This document shows positions 36,601 through 44,486 of a stretch of 64,000 bases of DNA, in pieces. The position numbers and the translations under genes were made by a program. The stretch spans positions 152,343 to 216,342 of the forward strand of contig NCGY01000008.1 in the NCBI GenBank assembly GCA_002281775.1, given 5' to 3'. The notes beneath the pieces were generated by a model. It had not been told where the DNA came from. It saw only the letters and a program-made list of their open reading frames with translations, and searched no databases. Each line of letters opens with the position of its first letter. The stretch's first letter is position 1. The stretch is from Hydrogenophilales bacterium 16-64-46 (GTDB taxonomy: Bacteria > Pseudomonadota > Gammaproteobacteria > Burkholderiales > Thiobacillaceae).

Positions 36601-37211
36601 ACATGTGCATCTACGGCATGGATTCGCCCGGCGGCTACCAGCTCGTCGGCCGCACCGTGCCGATCTGGAATTCCTACCTGAAGAACCCGCTGTTCGGCGA
36701 CGAGCCCTGGCTGCTGAAATTCTTCGACCAGGTGCAGTTCTATCCCATGAGCGAAAAGGAACTCGCCGAATACCGCGCCGACTTCGCCGCCGGCCGGGTG
36801 GGGGTGGAGATCGCGCACGAAACCTTCTCGCTCAAGGACCATCTCGCCTTCCTCGAGCGCGAATCTGCCAGCATCACTGCCTTCCGGGCCATGCAGAAGG
36901 CCGCCTTCGACGAGGAGCGCGAGCGCTGGAAGGATTTCGCCTTCGCCTATGCCATGCTCGAAGCGCCGCCCGAGGAGGAGGTGCCGGACGGCTGCGATCC
37001 GGTACGCGCGCATGTCGCGGGTAATATCTGGAAGCTTCTGGTCGACGCCGGCGACCGTGTGAAGGCAGGCGATGCCCTACTGATTATCGAGTCGATGAAA
37101 ATGGAACTGAAAGTTGTCGCGCCGAATGACGGCATTGTCACCAAGCTGCTGTGCCGCGAAGGCACGCCCGTGTCAGCTGGGCAGAACCTGCTGGCGATGG
37201 AGGCAGCCTGA
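33633..37211 (+). CDS. uca: Urea carboxylase (biotin-dependent)
   Basis: A 1192-residue enzyme that carboxylates urea to allophanate with ATP and bicarbonate. Domains: biotin carboxylase about 1-450 ([42 protein letters not shown]), then a KipA-like carboxyltransferase half ([22 protein letters not shown], about 452-790), a KipI-like half ([15 protein letters not shown]; about 800-1010), a linker, and a biotinyl domain with biotin-accepting Lys near 1156 in ESMKMEL. Start 33633 fits the family; the ORF is open for 35 codons upstream over the promoter. The carboxyguanidine deiminase genes that accompany guanidine carboxylases are absent, which favours urea as substrate. Stop and next start share one base (TGATG). 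Confidence 0.93.
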   Translation: [1192 protein letters not shown]

Positions 37212-39013
37212 TGCGGGACATGCGAATACACGCGCTGGCGGCAGCTTACCGGGAAGGCAGCCTCACGCCTTTGCGGCTGGTCGAGGAACTCCTGTTCGCC
37301 AGCACCGCCTGGGCCGACCGCAACATCTGGATCGTGCCGCCCGACGTGGAAGTCCTGCGTGCCCGTGCACGCAGGCTGGAAGCCGACGGCCCCGAAGGCA
37401 AGCCGCTGTGGGGTATCCCCTTCGTGGTCAAAGACAACATCGACGTGGCCGGCCTGCCAACCACAGCGGCCTGCAAGGCGTTCGCGCACGACGTCGAGGC
37501 CAGCGCCCCGGTCGTGCAGACGTTGCTAGATGCCGGCGCGATCCTCGTCGGCAAGACCAATCTCGACCAGTTCGCTACCGGCCTGAACGGCACCCGTTCG
37601 GACTATGGCATCTGCCGCAACGCCTTCGATCCTGCGTATCTCGCCGGCGGATCGAGTTCCGGCTCGGCAGTGGCGGTGGCGCTGGGGCTGGCGAGCTTTT
37701 CGCTCGGCACCGATACCGCCGGCTCGGGCCGCGTGCCGGCATCGTTCAACAATCTCGTCGGACTCAAGCCCACGCGCGGGCTGCTGTCTACGCGTGGCGT
37801 GTTGCCGGCCTGCCGCTCGCTGGACTGCGTGTCTATTTTTGCGTTGACCGCGGCGGATGCCGAAGCGGTATTCGAGGTGTGTGCCGTGTTCGATGCCGGC
37901 GACGCCTACGCCCGGCTGGCACAGCCCGGCCCGCTACCCGCTGCGGGCCCGCAAGGCCTGCGCATTGCCGTGCCGCGCGCCGGCGTGCTGGCAGCCGATT
38001 GCGACGAGGCAGCGCTGGCCGCCCACGCCCGCGCGCTCGACGCACTGGTGGCACAGGGGGCCGTACCCGTCGAAGTCGACGTCGCGCCGTTTCTGGAAGC
38101 GGCCCTGCTGCTGTACGAAGGCCCCTGGGTGGCCGAGCGCTACGCGGCGATTCGTGATTTTTTTGACACCACGCCGGAGGCGGTGCACCCCGTGGTGCGC
38201 ACTATCATCGCCCGTGCCCGTGACTACGATGCCTGTGCCGCCTTCGAGGCCGACTACCGGCTGATGGCCCTGCGCCGCCAGGCCGAGGCGGTGTGGGCCA
38301 AGTGCGACGCACTGCTGCTGCCAACGGCGCCCACCCATTACACCGTCGATGCGGTGCTGGCCGATCCGCTGACGACCAACAGCCGGCTCGGCCGCTACAC
38401 CAATTTCGTCAACCTGCTCGATCTGGCCGCGGTGGCGGTGCCGGCCGGGCAGGGCGCGAACGGACTGCCGGTGGGGGTGACGCTTCTGGCCACGGCTTTT
38501 TCCGACCGCTTCCTGCTGTCGCTTGCGGCCAGTCTGCAACCCGCACTGAATACCCGCTGCGGGCGCGAAATTGCCGCCGTGCCGGCTGCGCCTGACACCC
38601 TGGAACCGCCGGCGGGCTGCTACGCGCTGGCCGTGGTGGGCGCGCACATGTCGGGCCTGCCGCTCAACCATGAATTGACCAGCCGGGGGGCGCGCTTCCT
38701 GCGCCGCACGCAGACCGCGCCCACGTATCGCTTCTACGCACTGGAAGGCAAGGTCGCGCGCCCGGGGCTGGTGGCGGTGGCGAGCGGCGGCGCACGCATC
38801 GAGGCAGAAATCTGGGCCATGCCGCAGGCGGCGCTCGGCAGCTTTCTCGCCGGCATTCCCGCCCCGCTGGGGCTGGGCAAGCTGACCCTCGACGACGGCA
38901 GCGAAGTCATCGGATTCATCTGCGAAGGCGGGCGCATCGGCGCGGCCCGCGACATCACCACCTTGGGCGGCTGGCGCGCCTATCTCGCCGAAAAGCTGCA
39001 ACGCATTGTTTGA
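37211..39013 (+). CDS. atzF: Allophanate hydrolase
   Basis: A 600-residue amidase-signature enzyme that turns allophanate into ammonia and carbon dioxide. The Ser-cisSer-Lys triad is visible: Lys in FVVKDNIDVAG, the serines in AGGSSSGSAVAVA and TDTAGSGRVPA. After about residue 440 comes the second, C-terminal domain typical of allophanate hydrolases (GAHMSGLPLNHELTSRGA, then GAALGS-like loop and KLTLDDGSEVIGF), which in AtzF-like enzymes completes decarboxylation. It overlaps the end of urea carboxylase by one base, so the two steps are coupled. Confidence 0.93.
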   Translation: MRDMRIHALAAAYREGSLTPLRLVEELLFASTAWADRNIWIVPPDVEVLRARARRLEADGPEGKPLWGIPFVVKDNIDVAGLPTTAACKAFAHDVEASAPVVQTLLDAGAILVGKTNLDQFATGLNGTRSDYGICRNAFDPAYLAGGSSSGSAVAVALGLASFSLGTDTAGSGRVPASFNNLVGLKPTRGLLSTRGVLPACRSLDCVSIFALTAADAEAVFEVCAVFDAGDAYARLAQPGPLPAAGPQGLRIAVPRAGVLAADCDEAALAAHARALDALVAQGAVPVEVDVAPFLEAALLLYEGPWVAERYAAIRDFFDTTPEAVHPVVRTIIARARDYDACAAFEADYRLMALRRQAEAVWAKCDALLLPTAPTHYTVDAVLADPLTTNSRLGRYTNFVNLLDLAAVAVPAGQGANGLPVGVTLLATAFSDRFLLSLAASLQPALNTRCGREIAAVPAAPDTLEPPAGCYALAVVGAHMSGLPLNHELTSRGARFLRRTQTAPTYRFYALEGKVARPGLVAVASGGARIEAEIWAMPQAALGSFLAGIPAPLGLGKLTLDDGSEVIGFICEGGRIGAARDITTLGGWRAYLAEKLQRIV

Positions 39014-39031
39014 ACGAAGGAGACCGACACC

Positions 39032-39709
39032 ATGCCCACCCTAGCTGCAGACCCGTATCCCTGGCCCTGGAACGGCGACTTGCGCGCCGACAACACCGCG
39101 CTCATCATCATCGATATGCAGATCGATTTCTGCGGCGTCGGCGGCTACGTCGACCGCATGGGCTACGACCTGTCGCTGACGCGTGCGCCGATCGAACCGA
39201 TCAAGGCGGTGCTGGCCGCAATGCGAGCCTGGGGCGGGTTGGTGATCCACACCCGCGAAGGCCACCGCACCGATCTGACCGACCTGCCGCCGAACAAGCG
39301 CTGGCGCAGCCAGCGCATCGGTGCCGGCATCGGCGACCCTGGCCCTTGCGGCAAGATCCTCGTGCGCGGCGAACCAGGCTGGGAAATCATCGATGAACTC
39401 GCGCCGCAGCCGGGCGAACCCGTCATCGACAAGCCCGGCAAGGGCTCGTTCTACGCCACCGACCTGGAGCTCATTTTGCGCCGCAACGGCATCGCCAACC
39501 TTGTCCTCACCGGGATCACCACCGACGTCTGCGTCCATACCACTATGCGCGACGCCAACGACCGCGGCTTCGAATGTCTGCTGCTGGCAGACTGCTGCGG
39601 CGCGACCGACCCCGGCAACCATGACGCCGCACTGAAAATGATCCAGATGCAGGGTGGCGTGTTCGGCGCAGTGGCTGATTCAGCGCGCTTCCTTGGTGCA
39701 TTGACGTGA
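39032..39709 (+). CDS. Isochorismatase-fold amidohydrolase, biuret hydrolase-like (copy 1)
   Basis: A 225-residue cysteine hydrolase. Catalytic triad positions: Asp in [11 protein letters not shown], Lys in [16 protein letters not shown], Cys in [16 protein letters not shown]. These and the [16 protein letters not shown] segment resemble biuret amidohydrolase (BiuH) and triuret hydrolase. Biuret hydrolysis gives allophanate, the substrate of the enzyme encoded 18 bp upstream, so the context supports this. A second, clearly related copy is at 40227-40934. Exact substrate (biuret, triuret, other ureide) is inference. Stop overlaps the cupin start (GTGA). Confidence 0.78.
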   Translation: MPTLAADPYPWPWNGDLRADNTALIIIDMQIDFCGVGGYVDRMGYDLSLTRAPIEPIKAVLAAMRAWGGLVIHTREGHRTDLTDLPPNKRWRSQRIGAGIGDPGPCGKILVRGEPGWEIIDELAPQPGEPVIDKPGKGSFYATDLELILRRNGIANLVLTGITTDVCVHTTMRDANDRGFECLLLADCCGATDPGNHDAALKMIQMQGGVFGAVADSARFLGALT

Positions 39710-40053
39710 GCGCGCCAGCGAGTTATCTGCCGGGCGGGGCGGCGCTCGATCATCTGATTGCCACGGGTCCGTGGGAAGACCTGCGGCCCGGCGTGGAAGT
39801 GCAGTTCCTGCACCGTGCGCTGGGCGAGCCCATCGCTGCGCTCTTGCGCTACCAGCCCGGTGCCACCGTGCCGGCACATCGCCACACCGGCGTCGAGTTC
39901 ATCTATGTGTTGCAGGGTAGCCAGCGCGATGCCGACGGCGTCTACGGGGCGGGCAGTTTCAAGGTGAACCTGCCCGGCACGGCACATGATCTCATCAGCG
40001 ACGGGGGCTGCGTGGTACTGATTGTCTGGCAGTCGCCGGTCGAATTTCTCTGA
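39706..40053 (+). CDS. Small cupin protein
   Basis: A 115-residue single-domain cupin of the ChrR-like type: motif 1 is [18 protein letters not shown], motif 2 is [14 protein letters not shown], giving three His and one Glu as metal ligands. It begins with GTG overlapping the stop of the upstream hydrolase (GTGA, 39706-39709), so it is translated with it. The role is unknown; it could be a metal-dependent enzyme acting on a related ureide, or a sensor. Confidence 0.75.
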   Translation: MSAPASYLPGGAALDHLIATGPWEDLRPGVEVQFLHRALGEPIAALLRYQPGATVPAHRHTGVEFIYVLQGSQRDADGVYGAGSFKVNLPGTAHDLISDGGCVVLIVWQSPVEFL

Positions 40054-40069
40054 GCGGCCAGTCCGCTTT

Positions 40070-40095
40070 GGTGCATGAAGACCCCTTGAGGTGCA
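40070..40095. promoter_or_regulatory. Paired GGTGCA half-sites before second hydrolase
   Basis: GGTGCA occurs at 40070-40075 and 40090-40095, 20 bp apart, and equals the right half of an NtrC site. Relative to the predicted start near 40193 they lie around -126 and -106, an arrangement close to that before urea carboxylase. The left halves are poor. Confidence 0.35.
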
Positions 40096-40165
40096 TCGTC
40101 GCCTGAGGCGTGTCGGGAGGCGCGGCGCAGTCCCAGGCAGGACGTGGTGATCGACAGGGGTGGGG

Positions 40166-40182
40166 ATGGCGCGATTCCTGCT
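40166..40182 (+). promoter_or_regulatory. Sigma-54-type promoter for hydrolase copy 2 and permease
   Basis: ATGGCGCGATTCCTGCT: -24 element TGGCGCG (one change from TGGCACG), -12 element CTGCT, exactly 10 bp between GG (40168-40169) and GC (40180-40181). Predicted start near 40193. Confidence 0.6.
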
Positions 40183-40188
40183 TGTCTT

Positions 40189-40208
40189 GTATGCAATAGT
40201 GTATGCAA
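40189..40208. promoter_or_regulatory. Direct-repeat operator GTATGCAA x2
   Basis: GTATGCAA at 40189-40196 and again at 40201-40208, with TAGT between. It covers the predicted transcription start, as does the TTGTATACAA palindrome at 33577. The motif differs from TTGTATACAA by one transition in the core. Confidence 0.5.
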
Positions 40209-40226
40209 GAGGTCGAGTGACGCACC

Positions 40227-40934
40227 ATGCTGCGAATTGCTGCCCAGCCGGGCGTGTTTGAATTCGACCCCGCGCACGCCGCGCTCGTGCTCATCGACAT
40301 GCAGCGCGACTTCCTCGAACCCGGCGGTTTCGGGGAATCTCTGGGCAATGACGTATCGAAGCTGACCAAGGTGGTGCCGCCGTTGCGCCGTCTGCTCGAC
40401 GCGGCACGTGCTTCCGGCCTCGCCGTGATCCATACCCGCGAGGGCCACCGGCCCGATCTCGCCGACGCGCCGCCGGCCAAGATCGCGCGCGGCCAGCCGA
40501 GCCAGCGCATCGGCGACGCCGGTCCCCTGGGCCGCATCCTGGTGCGCGGCGAAACCGGCCAGGACATCATCCCCGAACTGTATCCGCTGCCCGGCGAGCC
40601 GGTGATCGACAAGCCGGGCAAGGGCGCGTTCTACGCCACCGACTTCGCCGCGATCCTCAAACACCGCGCCATCGACACCCTCATCGTCACCGGGGTGACG
40701 ACCGAGGTCTGCGTCCACACTACCGTACGCGAGGCCAACGACCGCGGCTATCGCTGCCTGGTGCCGGGCGACTGCTGCGGCTCGTATTTCGACGAATTCC
40801 ATGACGTTGGCCTCGCCATGATCGCGGCGCAGGGCGGCATTTTCGGCTGGGTGTGCGAGTCAGCGCCGCTGGTCGCGGCGCTGACCGCGCTCGCGGTGCA
40901 GAAGACGGCACTGAGTGAAGCCCGGTCCGCGTGA
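40227..40934 (+). CDS. Isochorismatase-fold amidohydrolase, biuret hydrolase-like (copy 2)
   Basis: A 235-residue paralogue of the protein at 39032-39709. Triad: Asp in LVLIDMQRDFLEPGGFG, Lys in [16 protein letters not shown], Cys in TGVTTEVCVHTTVREA. The shared block RILVRGETGQDIIPELYPLPGEP (compare copy 1) shows close kinship, roughly half of residues alike by eye, so it is an old duplication or separate acquisition. It is the first gene after its own sigma-54-type promoter and precedes a permease by 51 bp. One copy may act on biuret and the other on triuret or another ureide; this is inference. Confidence 0.78.
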   Translation: MLRIAAQPGVFEFDPAHAALVLIDMQRDFLEPGGFGESLGNDVSKLTKVVPPLRRLLDAARASGLAVIHTREGHRPDLADAPPAKIARGQPSQRIGDAGPLGRILVRGETGQDIIPELYPLPGEPVIDKPGKGAFYATDFAAILKHRAIDTLIVTGVTTEVCVHTTVREANDRGYRCLVPGDCCGSYFDEFHDVGLAMIAAQGGIFGWVCESAPLVAALTALAVQKTALSEARSA

Positions 40935-40985
40935 TTCATCCACCGGTTGATTCCGGGCATCCATGCAAACCCAAGGGAGGGCAAC

Positions 40986-42575
40986 ATGACCACCGCTGTA
41001 AAACCCATGATCTGGTCGCCGGGCGACTGGAACGCGCTGTTCGGCTTCGGCACCAACATCCTCGTCAACATGCTGGTGCTCACCGGCCTGCTGCGCTACG
41101 TGCTCGGCATGCCCGACGACCTGGTGTTCGGCCGTATCCTGCCGGCGGTCGGGCTGATGATGTTCCTCTCGACGATGTACTACGCCTGGCTCGCGTACAA
41201 GCTCGCGAAAGAAACCGGGCGGATGGATGTGACCGCGCTGCCCTCGGGCATCTCGGTGCCGCACATGTTCGTCGTCGTGTTCGTCATCATGCTGCCGATC
41301 AAGCTCGCGACCGGCGACCCCATCAAGGCATGGGAAGCAGGTCTGACCTGGGTGTTCGTGCAGAGCTTCGTGCTGATGGCGGGCGGTTTTCTCGCCCCGC
41401 ACATCCGCAAGATCACGCCGCGCGCCGCGCTGCTCGGCGCACTCGCGGGGGTGTCGATCGCCTTCATCTCGATGCGCCCGGCGCTGGAAATGTTCATGAC
41501 GCCGCTGATCGGCGTGGTCTGCTTCGCGATCATCCTCGCCTCGTGGTTCGGCGGCGTGCGCTACTGGAAAGGCATCCCGGCGGGGCTGGTGGCGATCGCG
41601 GTCGGCACCCTGATCGCGTGGGGCTCGACGCTGTTCGGCTTCAGTATCGGCGGCATGAGCGTCGATAATCTCGGCAACGCCGTGTCGAGCTTCGGTTTCT
41701 CTGTGCCGGTGCCGGCGCTGGGCCACGTGTTCTCCGGCTTCGAATTCATCGGCGTCATCCTGGTCACCGCGATTCCCTTCGGCATCTACGATCTGGTCGA
41801 GGCGATGGACAACGTCGAATCGGCCGAGGCCGGCGGCGACAAATTCCCCACCACCCGGGTGATCACCGCCGACGGCGTCATCAGCCTGGTTGGCTGCTGC
41901 ATGGGCAACCCCTTCATCAACGCCGTCTACATCGGCCATCCCGGCTGGAAGGCGATCGGCGGGCGCATCGGCTATTCGGCGGCGACTGGCATCGTGGTCC
42001 TGCTGCTCGCCTGGTTCGGCGTCATCGCGGTGCTGATGGCGCTGATTCCGGTGGTCGCGATCTCGCCCATCCTGCTCTATATCGGCATGCTGATCGGCGC
42101 GCAGGCGTTCCAGGAAACGCCGAAGAACCACGCCCCGGCGGTGATACTCGCGCTGGTGCCGCATGTCGCCGCGTGGGGCAAGTTGCAGATCGACAACGCG
42201 CTCGGCGCGGCCGGCACGAACGCCGCCACGGTGGGTTTCGACAAGCTCGGCCAGGTCGGCATCCTGTATGAAGGACTCGCCACGCTCGGGGGCGGCGCGA
42301 TCCTCGCCAGCCTGATTCTCGGCTCACTGGCGGTGTTCATCATCGAACGCCAGTACTACCGGGCCAGTGCGTTCGCCCTGGCCGGCGCGGTGCTCACTTT
42401 CTTCGGTTTCATGCACGGCGAGGCGATCGGTATCGCCGAGAGCCCGATGGTCGCGGCAAGCTACATGCTGGTGGCGGCGACCATGCTGTGGATAGCGCGC
42501 ACGGTGACCAGCGACAAGACCGCGCCCCACGCCAGCCCGGAGAAAGTCACCGAACCCGCGGTGGAAACGGCCTGA
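40986..42575 (+). CDS. NCS2-type nucleobase/ureide permease
   Basis: A 529-residue inner-membrane protein with about 12-14 hydrophobic segments and the xanthine/uracil permease (NCS2, AzgA-like) pattern: ALPSGISVPHMF in TM3 and the substrate-region DGVISLVGCCMGNPFINAVY with IPFGIYDLVEAMDNVESAEAGG before it. It is preceded by GGGAGG, so the start is 40986 rather than the in-frame ATG at 40947. Being between a biuretase-like gene and a GntR regulator, it may import biuret, triuret, or a purine-derived ureide rather than a plain nucleobase; the substrate is not shown by sequence. Confidence 0.8.
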   Translation: MTTAVKPMIWSPGDWNALFGFGTNILVNMLVLTGLLRYVLGMPDDLVFGRILPAVGLMMFLSTMYYAWLAYKLAKETGRMDVTALPSGISVPHMFVVVFVIMLPIKLATGDPIKAWEAGLTWVFVQSFVLMAGGFLAPHIRKITPRAALLGALAGVSIAFISMRPALEMFMTPLIGVVCFAIILASWFGGVRYWKGIPAGLVAIAVGTLIAWGSTLFGFSIGGMSVDNLGNAVSSFGFSVPVPALGHVFSGFEFIGVILVTAIPFGIYDLVEAMDNVESAEAGGDKFPTTRVITADGVISLVGCCMGNPFINAVYIGHPGWKAIGGRIGYSAATGIVVLLLAWFGVIAVLMALIPVVAISPILLYIGMLIGAQAFQETPKNHAPAVILALVPHVAAWGKLQIDNALGAAGTNAATVGFDKLGQVGILYEGLATLGGGAILASLILGSLAVFIIERQYYRASAFALAGAVLTFFGFMHGEAIGIAESPMVAASYMLVAATMLWIARTVTSDKTAPHASPEKVTEPAVETA

Positions 42576-42582
42576 CCAGCGG

Positions 42583-42611
42583 CCCTGCCCGCGCAAGCGG
42601 GCAGGGTATAC
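42583..42611. promoter_or_regulatory. Hairpin and GTATAC core before gntR
   Basis: CCCTGCCCGC (42583-42592) and GCGGGCAGGG (42597-42606) form a perfect 10-bp stem with a GCAA tetraloop, no T tract. GTATAC (42606-42611) begins at its last base. The GTATAC could be an autoregulatory site for the regulator, but lacks the flanking TT/AA seen elsewhere. Confidence 0.4.
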
Positions 42612-42649
42612 TCGAACGTGTCAACTCACCGATGAGGCCACGGCCCGGC

Positions 42650-43387
42650 ATGAGCGATAACAAACCGAGTTCGCACGACGTTTACAGCCAGTTGCGCGAG
42701 ATGATCCTCAATTTCGAGCTGTATCCGGGCAGCCGCGTCACGGAGCAGGAACTCGCCTCCCTGTTTGGCGTGAGTCGCACCCCCGTGCGCGGGGCATTGC
42801 AACGGCTGGAGGCGGAAGGCTATCTCACCATCCAGCCCAAGCAGGGGTGCTACATCCGTGCGCTCGACATTGCCGAACTGACCCAGTACTACCAGGTGCG
42901 TATCGCGCTGGAGATGTATTCGCTGGAACTCGCCTGCACCTACATGCCCGACGCGAAGCTGAAGGAACTGGCGGAGGCCTGGGATCCGGAAAAGCAGCTT
43001 GAACGCAGCGATAATCCGGAAGAGATGGAGGCGCGCGACGAGTCCTTCCACATGGCGCTCGCCGAAGGCGGGGGCAATCTGGCCCTGATGGAGTATCTCG
43101 CGGACATCAACCGTCGCATCCGCATTGTCCGTCGCCTGGATTTCACCAACGGCGCGCGCATCGACAAAACCTACGACGAACACCACACGCTCTGCATGCA
43201 CCTGCTGGCACGCAATCTGGCGCGGGCGCAGGCGCTGATGCGCGAGCACATCAGCCACAGCGAGAATTTTGCCAAGAATCTCACGCTGACCCAGCTGGCC
43301 AAAAGCCGCTTCATGTTCGCCCGCGCCAAACCGACAGGATCAGCCCAGCAGGTGGATCAGGCCGATCCGGCGACCGAAAGCAGCTGA
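42650..43387 (+). CDS. GntR-family regulator, FadR/FCD class
   Basis: A 245-residue regulator. The N-terminal winged helix reads DVYSQLREMILNFELYPGSRV, then TEQELASLFGVSRTPVRGALQRL and GYLTIQPKQGCYIRAL; the C-terminal FCD domain (about 80-220) has the ligand/metal positions in YQVRIALEMYSLELA, DESFHMALAEGGGN and EHHTLCMHLLARNLARA. Start could be 42650 or six codons earlier at 42632. FadR-class members bind GTA-TAC type operators, and such motifs occur at 21341, 21700, 33577 and 40189, so this is the likely local regulator of the urea/biuret island. The effector is unknown; a ureide is plausible. Confidence 0.87.
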   Translation: MSDNKPSSHDVYSQLREMILNFELYPGSRVTEQELASLFGVSRTPVRGALQRLEAEGYLTIQPKQGCYIRALDIAELTQYYQVRIALEMYSLELACTYMPDAKLKELAEAWDPEKQLERSDNPEEMEARDESFHMALAEGGGNLALMEYLADINRRIRIVRRLDFTNGARIDKTYDEHHTLCMHLLARNLARAQALMREHISHSENFAKNLTLTQLAKSRFMFARAKPTGSAQQVDQADPATESS

Positions 43388-43438
43388 TCGGCTGATGTCT
43401 CCGGACGCCTGCACGGGGCGCAAGCATCGCAGTCAGGT

Positions 43439-43699
43439 TTAGGAAAGTTCGGGTTCGCCGCCCATCCGCTTCCAGTCGTTTTCCACGAGCGCGACCTGGT
43501 ATTTGGCCCAGCGGGCAAATTCCTCCGCACTGCAGTGACCCTTCTTGCGCCGGCAGATGCCGGCGATGCCCCTGAAATGGTAGGTGGTCGCCCCCGACCC
43601 GGGCTCGACCGCAATCTGGGCGAGCTGGCGCACCCCCCAGGTGCGGCCATAGGCACCGTTGCTATAGAAAAAACCCACTTTAAGTTCGTCGAGACTCAT
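43439..43699 (-). CDS. Conserved small protein, unknown
   Basis: An 86-residue soluble protein (MSLDELKVGFFYSNGAYGRTWGVRQ), with a compact start of strand character, FRGIAGICRRKKGHCSAEEFARW with two Cys, and a C-terminal helix. No signal peptide. It reads like a complete small domain found in betaproteobacteria, but I cannot name the family. It is alone, between the convergent gntR gene and the DUF4124 protein gene. Confidence 0.65.
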   Translation of the reverse strand: MSLDELKVGFFYSNGAYGRTWGVRQLAQIAVEPGSGATTYHFRGIAGICRRKKGHCSAEEFARWAKYQVALVENDWKRMGGEPELS

Positions 43700-43801
43700 G
43701 TTGTTTTGGCGGGATGAACATTACACACACCGGCAATTGTCGCATGACGTCCGGTCGTGATGCTGACTCACCTCGTGCCGGGCAGCAACAGGCCCGCCGG
43801 G

Positions 43802-44284
43802 TCAGAAGCAGCCGGCTTGCTGCTTCTGGCGTTCGAGTGCGCGGACCTGCTGGTTCCAGTCGTCCATCTGCTGTTGCGTGTAACCCTTGCGGTGGGCTGC
43901 GTCCATGGTGTCGATGACGCGGCCCAATTTGTCGGACAGGCTGTTGCACTTGCTCGCCGAGGTGCTGGCTGCGGGTTTGGTGGGTTTTTCCGCCTGCCCC
44001 GAACGGGTGGCCTCACGCTTCTGCTCGGGCTCGGGCGAGGACGTGCGCGCAGGCGCGCTGCGCGGCGGGTCGGGCTCAGGTGGCGGATCGATTTCCAGCT
44101 TGAGTGTGCGGGCAGTGCGGCAAGGCAGATTGGAATAGGTGACCTTGCCTTCCGTATCGATGCATTTGTTGAGCGTAGCAGCCACGCCGCTGCCCATAGG
44201 CAGCATCAGGACGCAAGCGGACACGATGCGTGCGGCTTGCAGGGTCATGCGCGAGGCGGGCGGGATGCGTAGGCGAGGTCTCAT
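43802..44284 (-). CDS. DUF4124-containing exported protein
   Basis: A 160-residue protein with a signal segment (RIVSACVLMLPMGSGVAATL) then a DUF4124 domain: LNKCIDTEGKVTYSNLPCRT. The middle is a Pro/Ser/Glu linker, followed by a C-terminal helical part with Cys at SKCNSLSD and QQAGCF that may pair. The ATG at 44248 would place the signal peptide at the true N-terminus and is an alternative start. Function unknown; DUF4124 proteins are periplasmic or envelope-associated. Confidence 0.75.
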   Translation of the reverse strand: MRPRLRIPPASRMTLQAARIVSACVLMLPMGSGVAATLNKCIDTEGKVTYSNLPCRTARTLKLEIDPPPEPDPPRSAPARTSSPEPEQKREATRSGQAEKPTKPAASTSASKCNSLSDKLGRVIDTMDAAHRKGYTQQQMDDWNQQVRALERQKQQAGCF

Positions 44285-44486
44285 TCGCGTCTGTCAGACA
44301 TTCGGACGAATGCATGGTAAAGCGGCTCGGTGCAGCTTTCCAGTCGTGGATCGTGCAGGCATCGTCCGGATCGGGCCATCCTTGCTCGCGCGAATCCCGC
44401 TGCGGCTGTCCGGCTGCACACGCCGGGCAATGCGCCCGGACCCGCAGGTAGGTGCAGCGCCTGTGCGCTGCCCTGCGGTGGCTGGC

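Noticed and set aside
35079..37013. 644-residue minus-strand frame opposite urea carboxylase
   Set aside because: Antisense shadow with no recognisable domain.
34559..37024. 821-residue plus-strand frame inside urea carboxylase
   Set aside because: Arg/Pro/Ala-rich out-of-frame reading of a complete urea carboxylase gene.
33633..37211. Guanidine carboxylase instead of urea carboxylase
   Set aside because: No carboxyguanidine deiminase genes and no guanidine riboswitch-like leader were seen; urea transporter and urease are adjacent. Not fully excluded without an active-site alignment.
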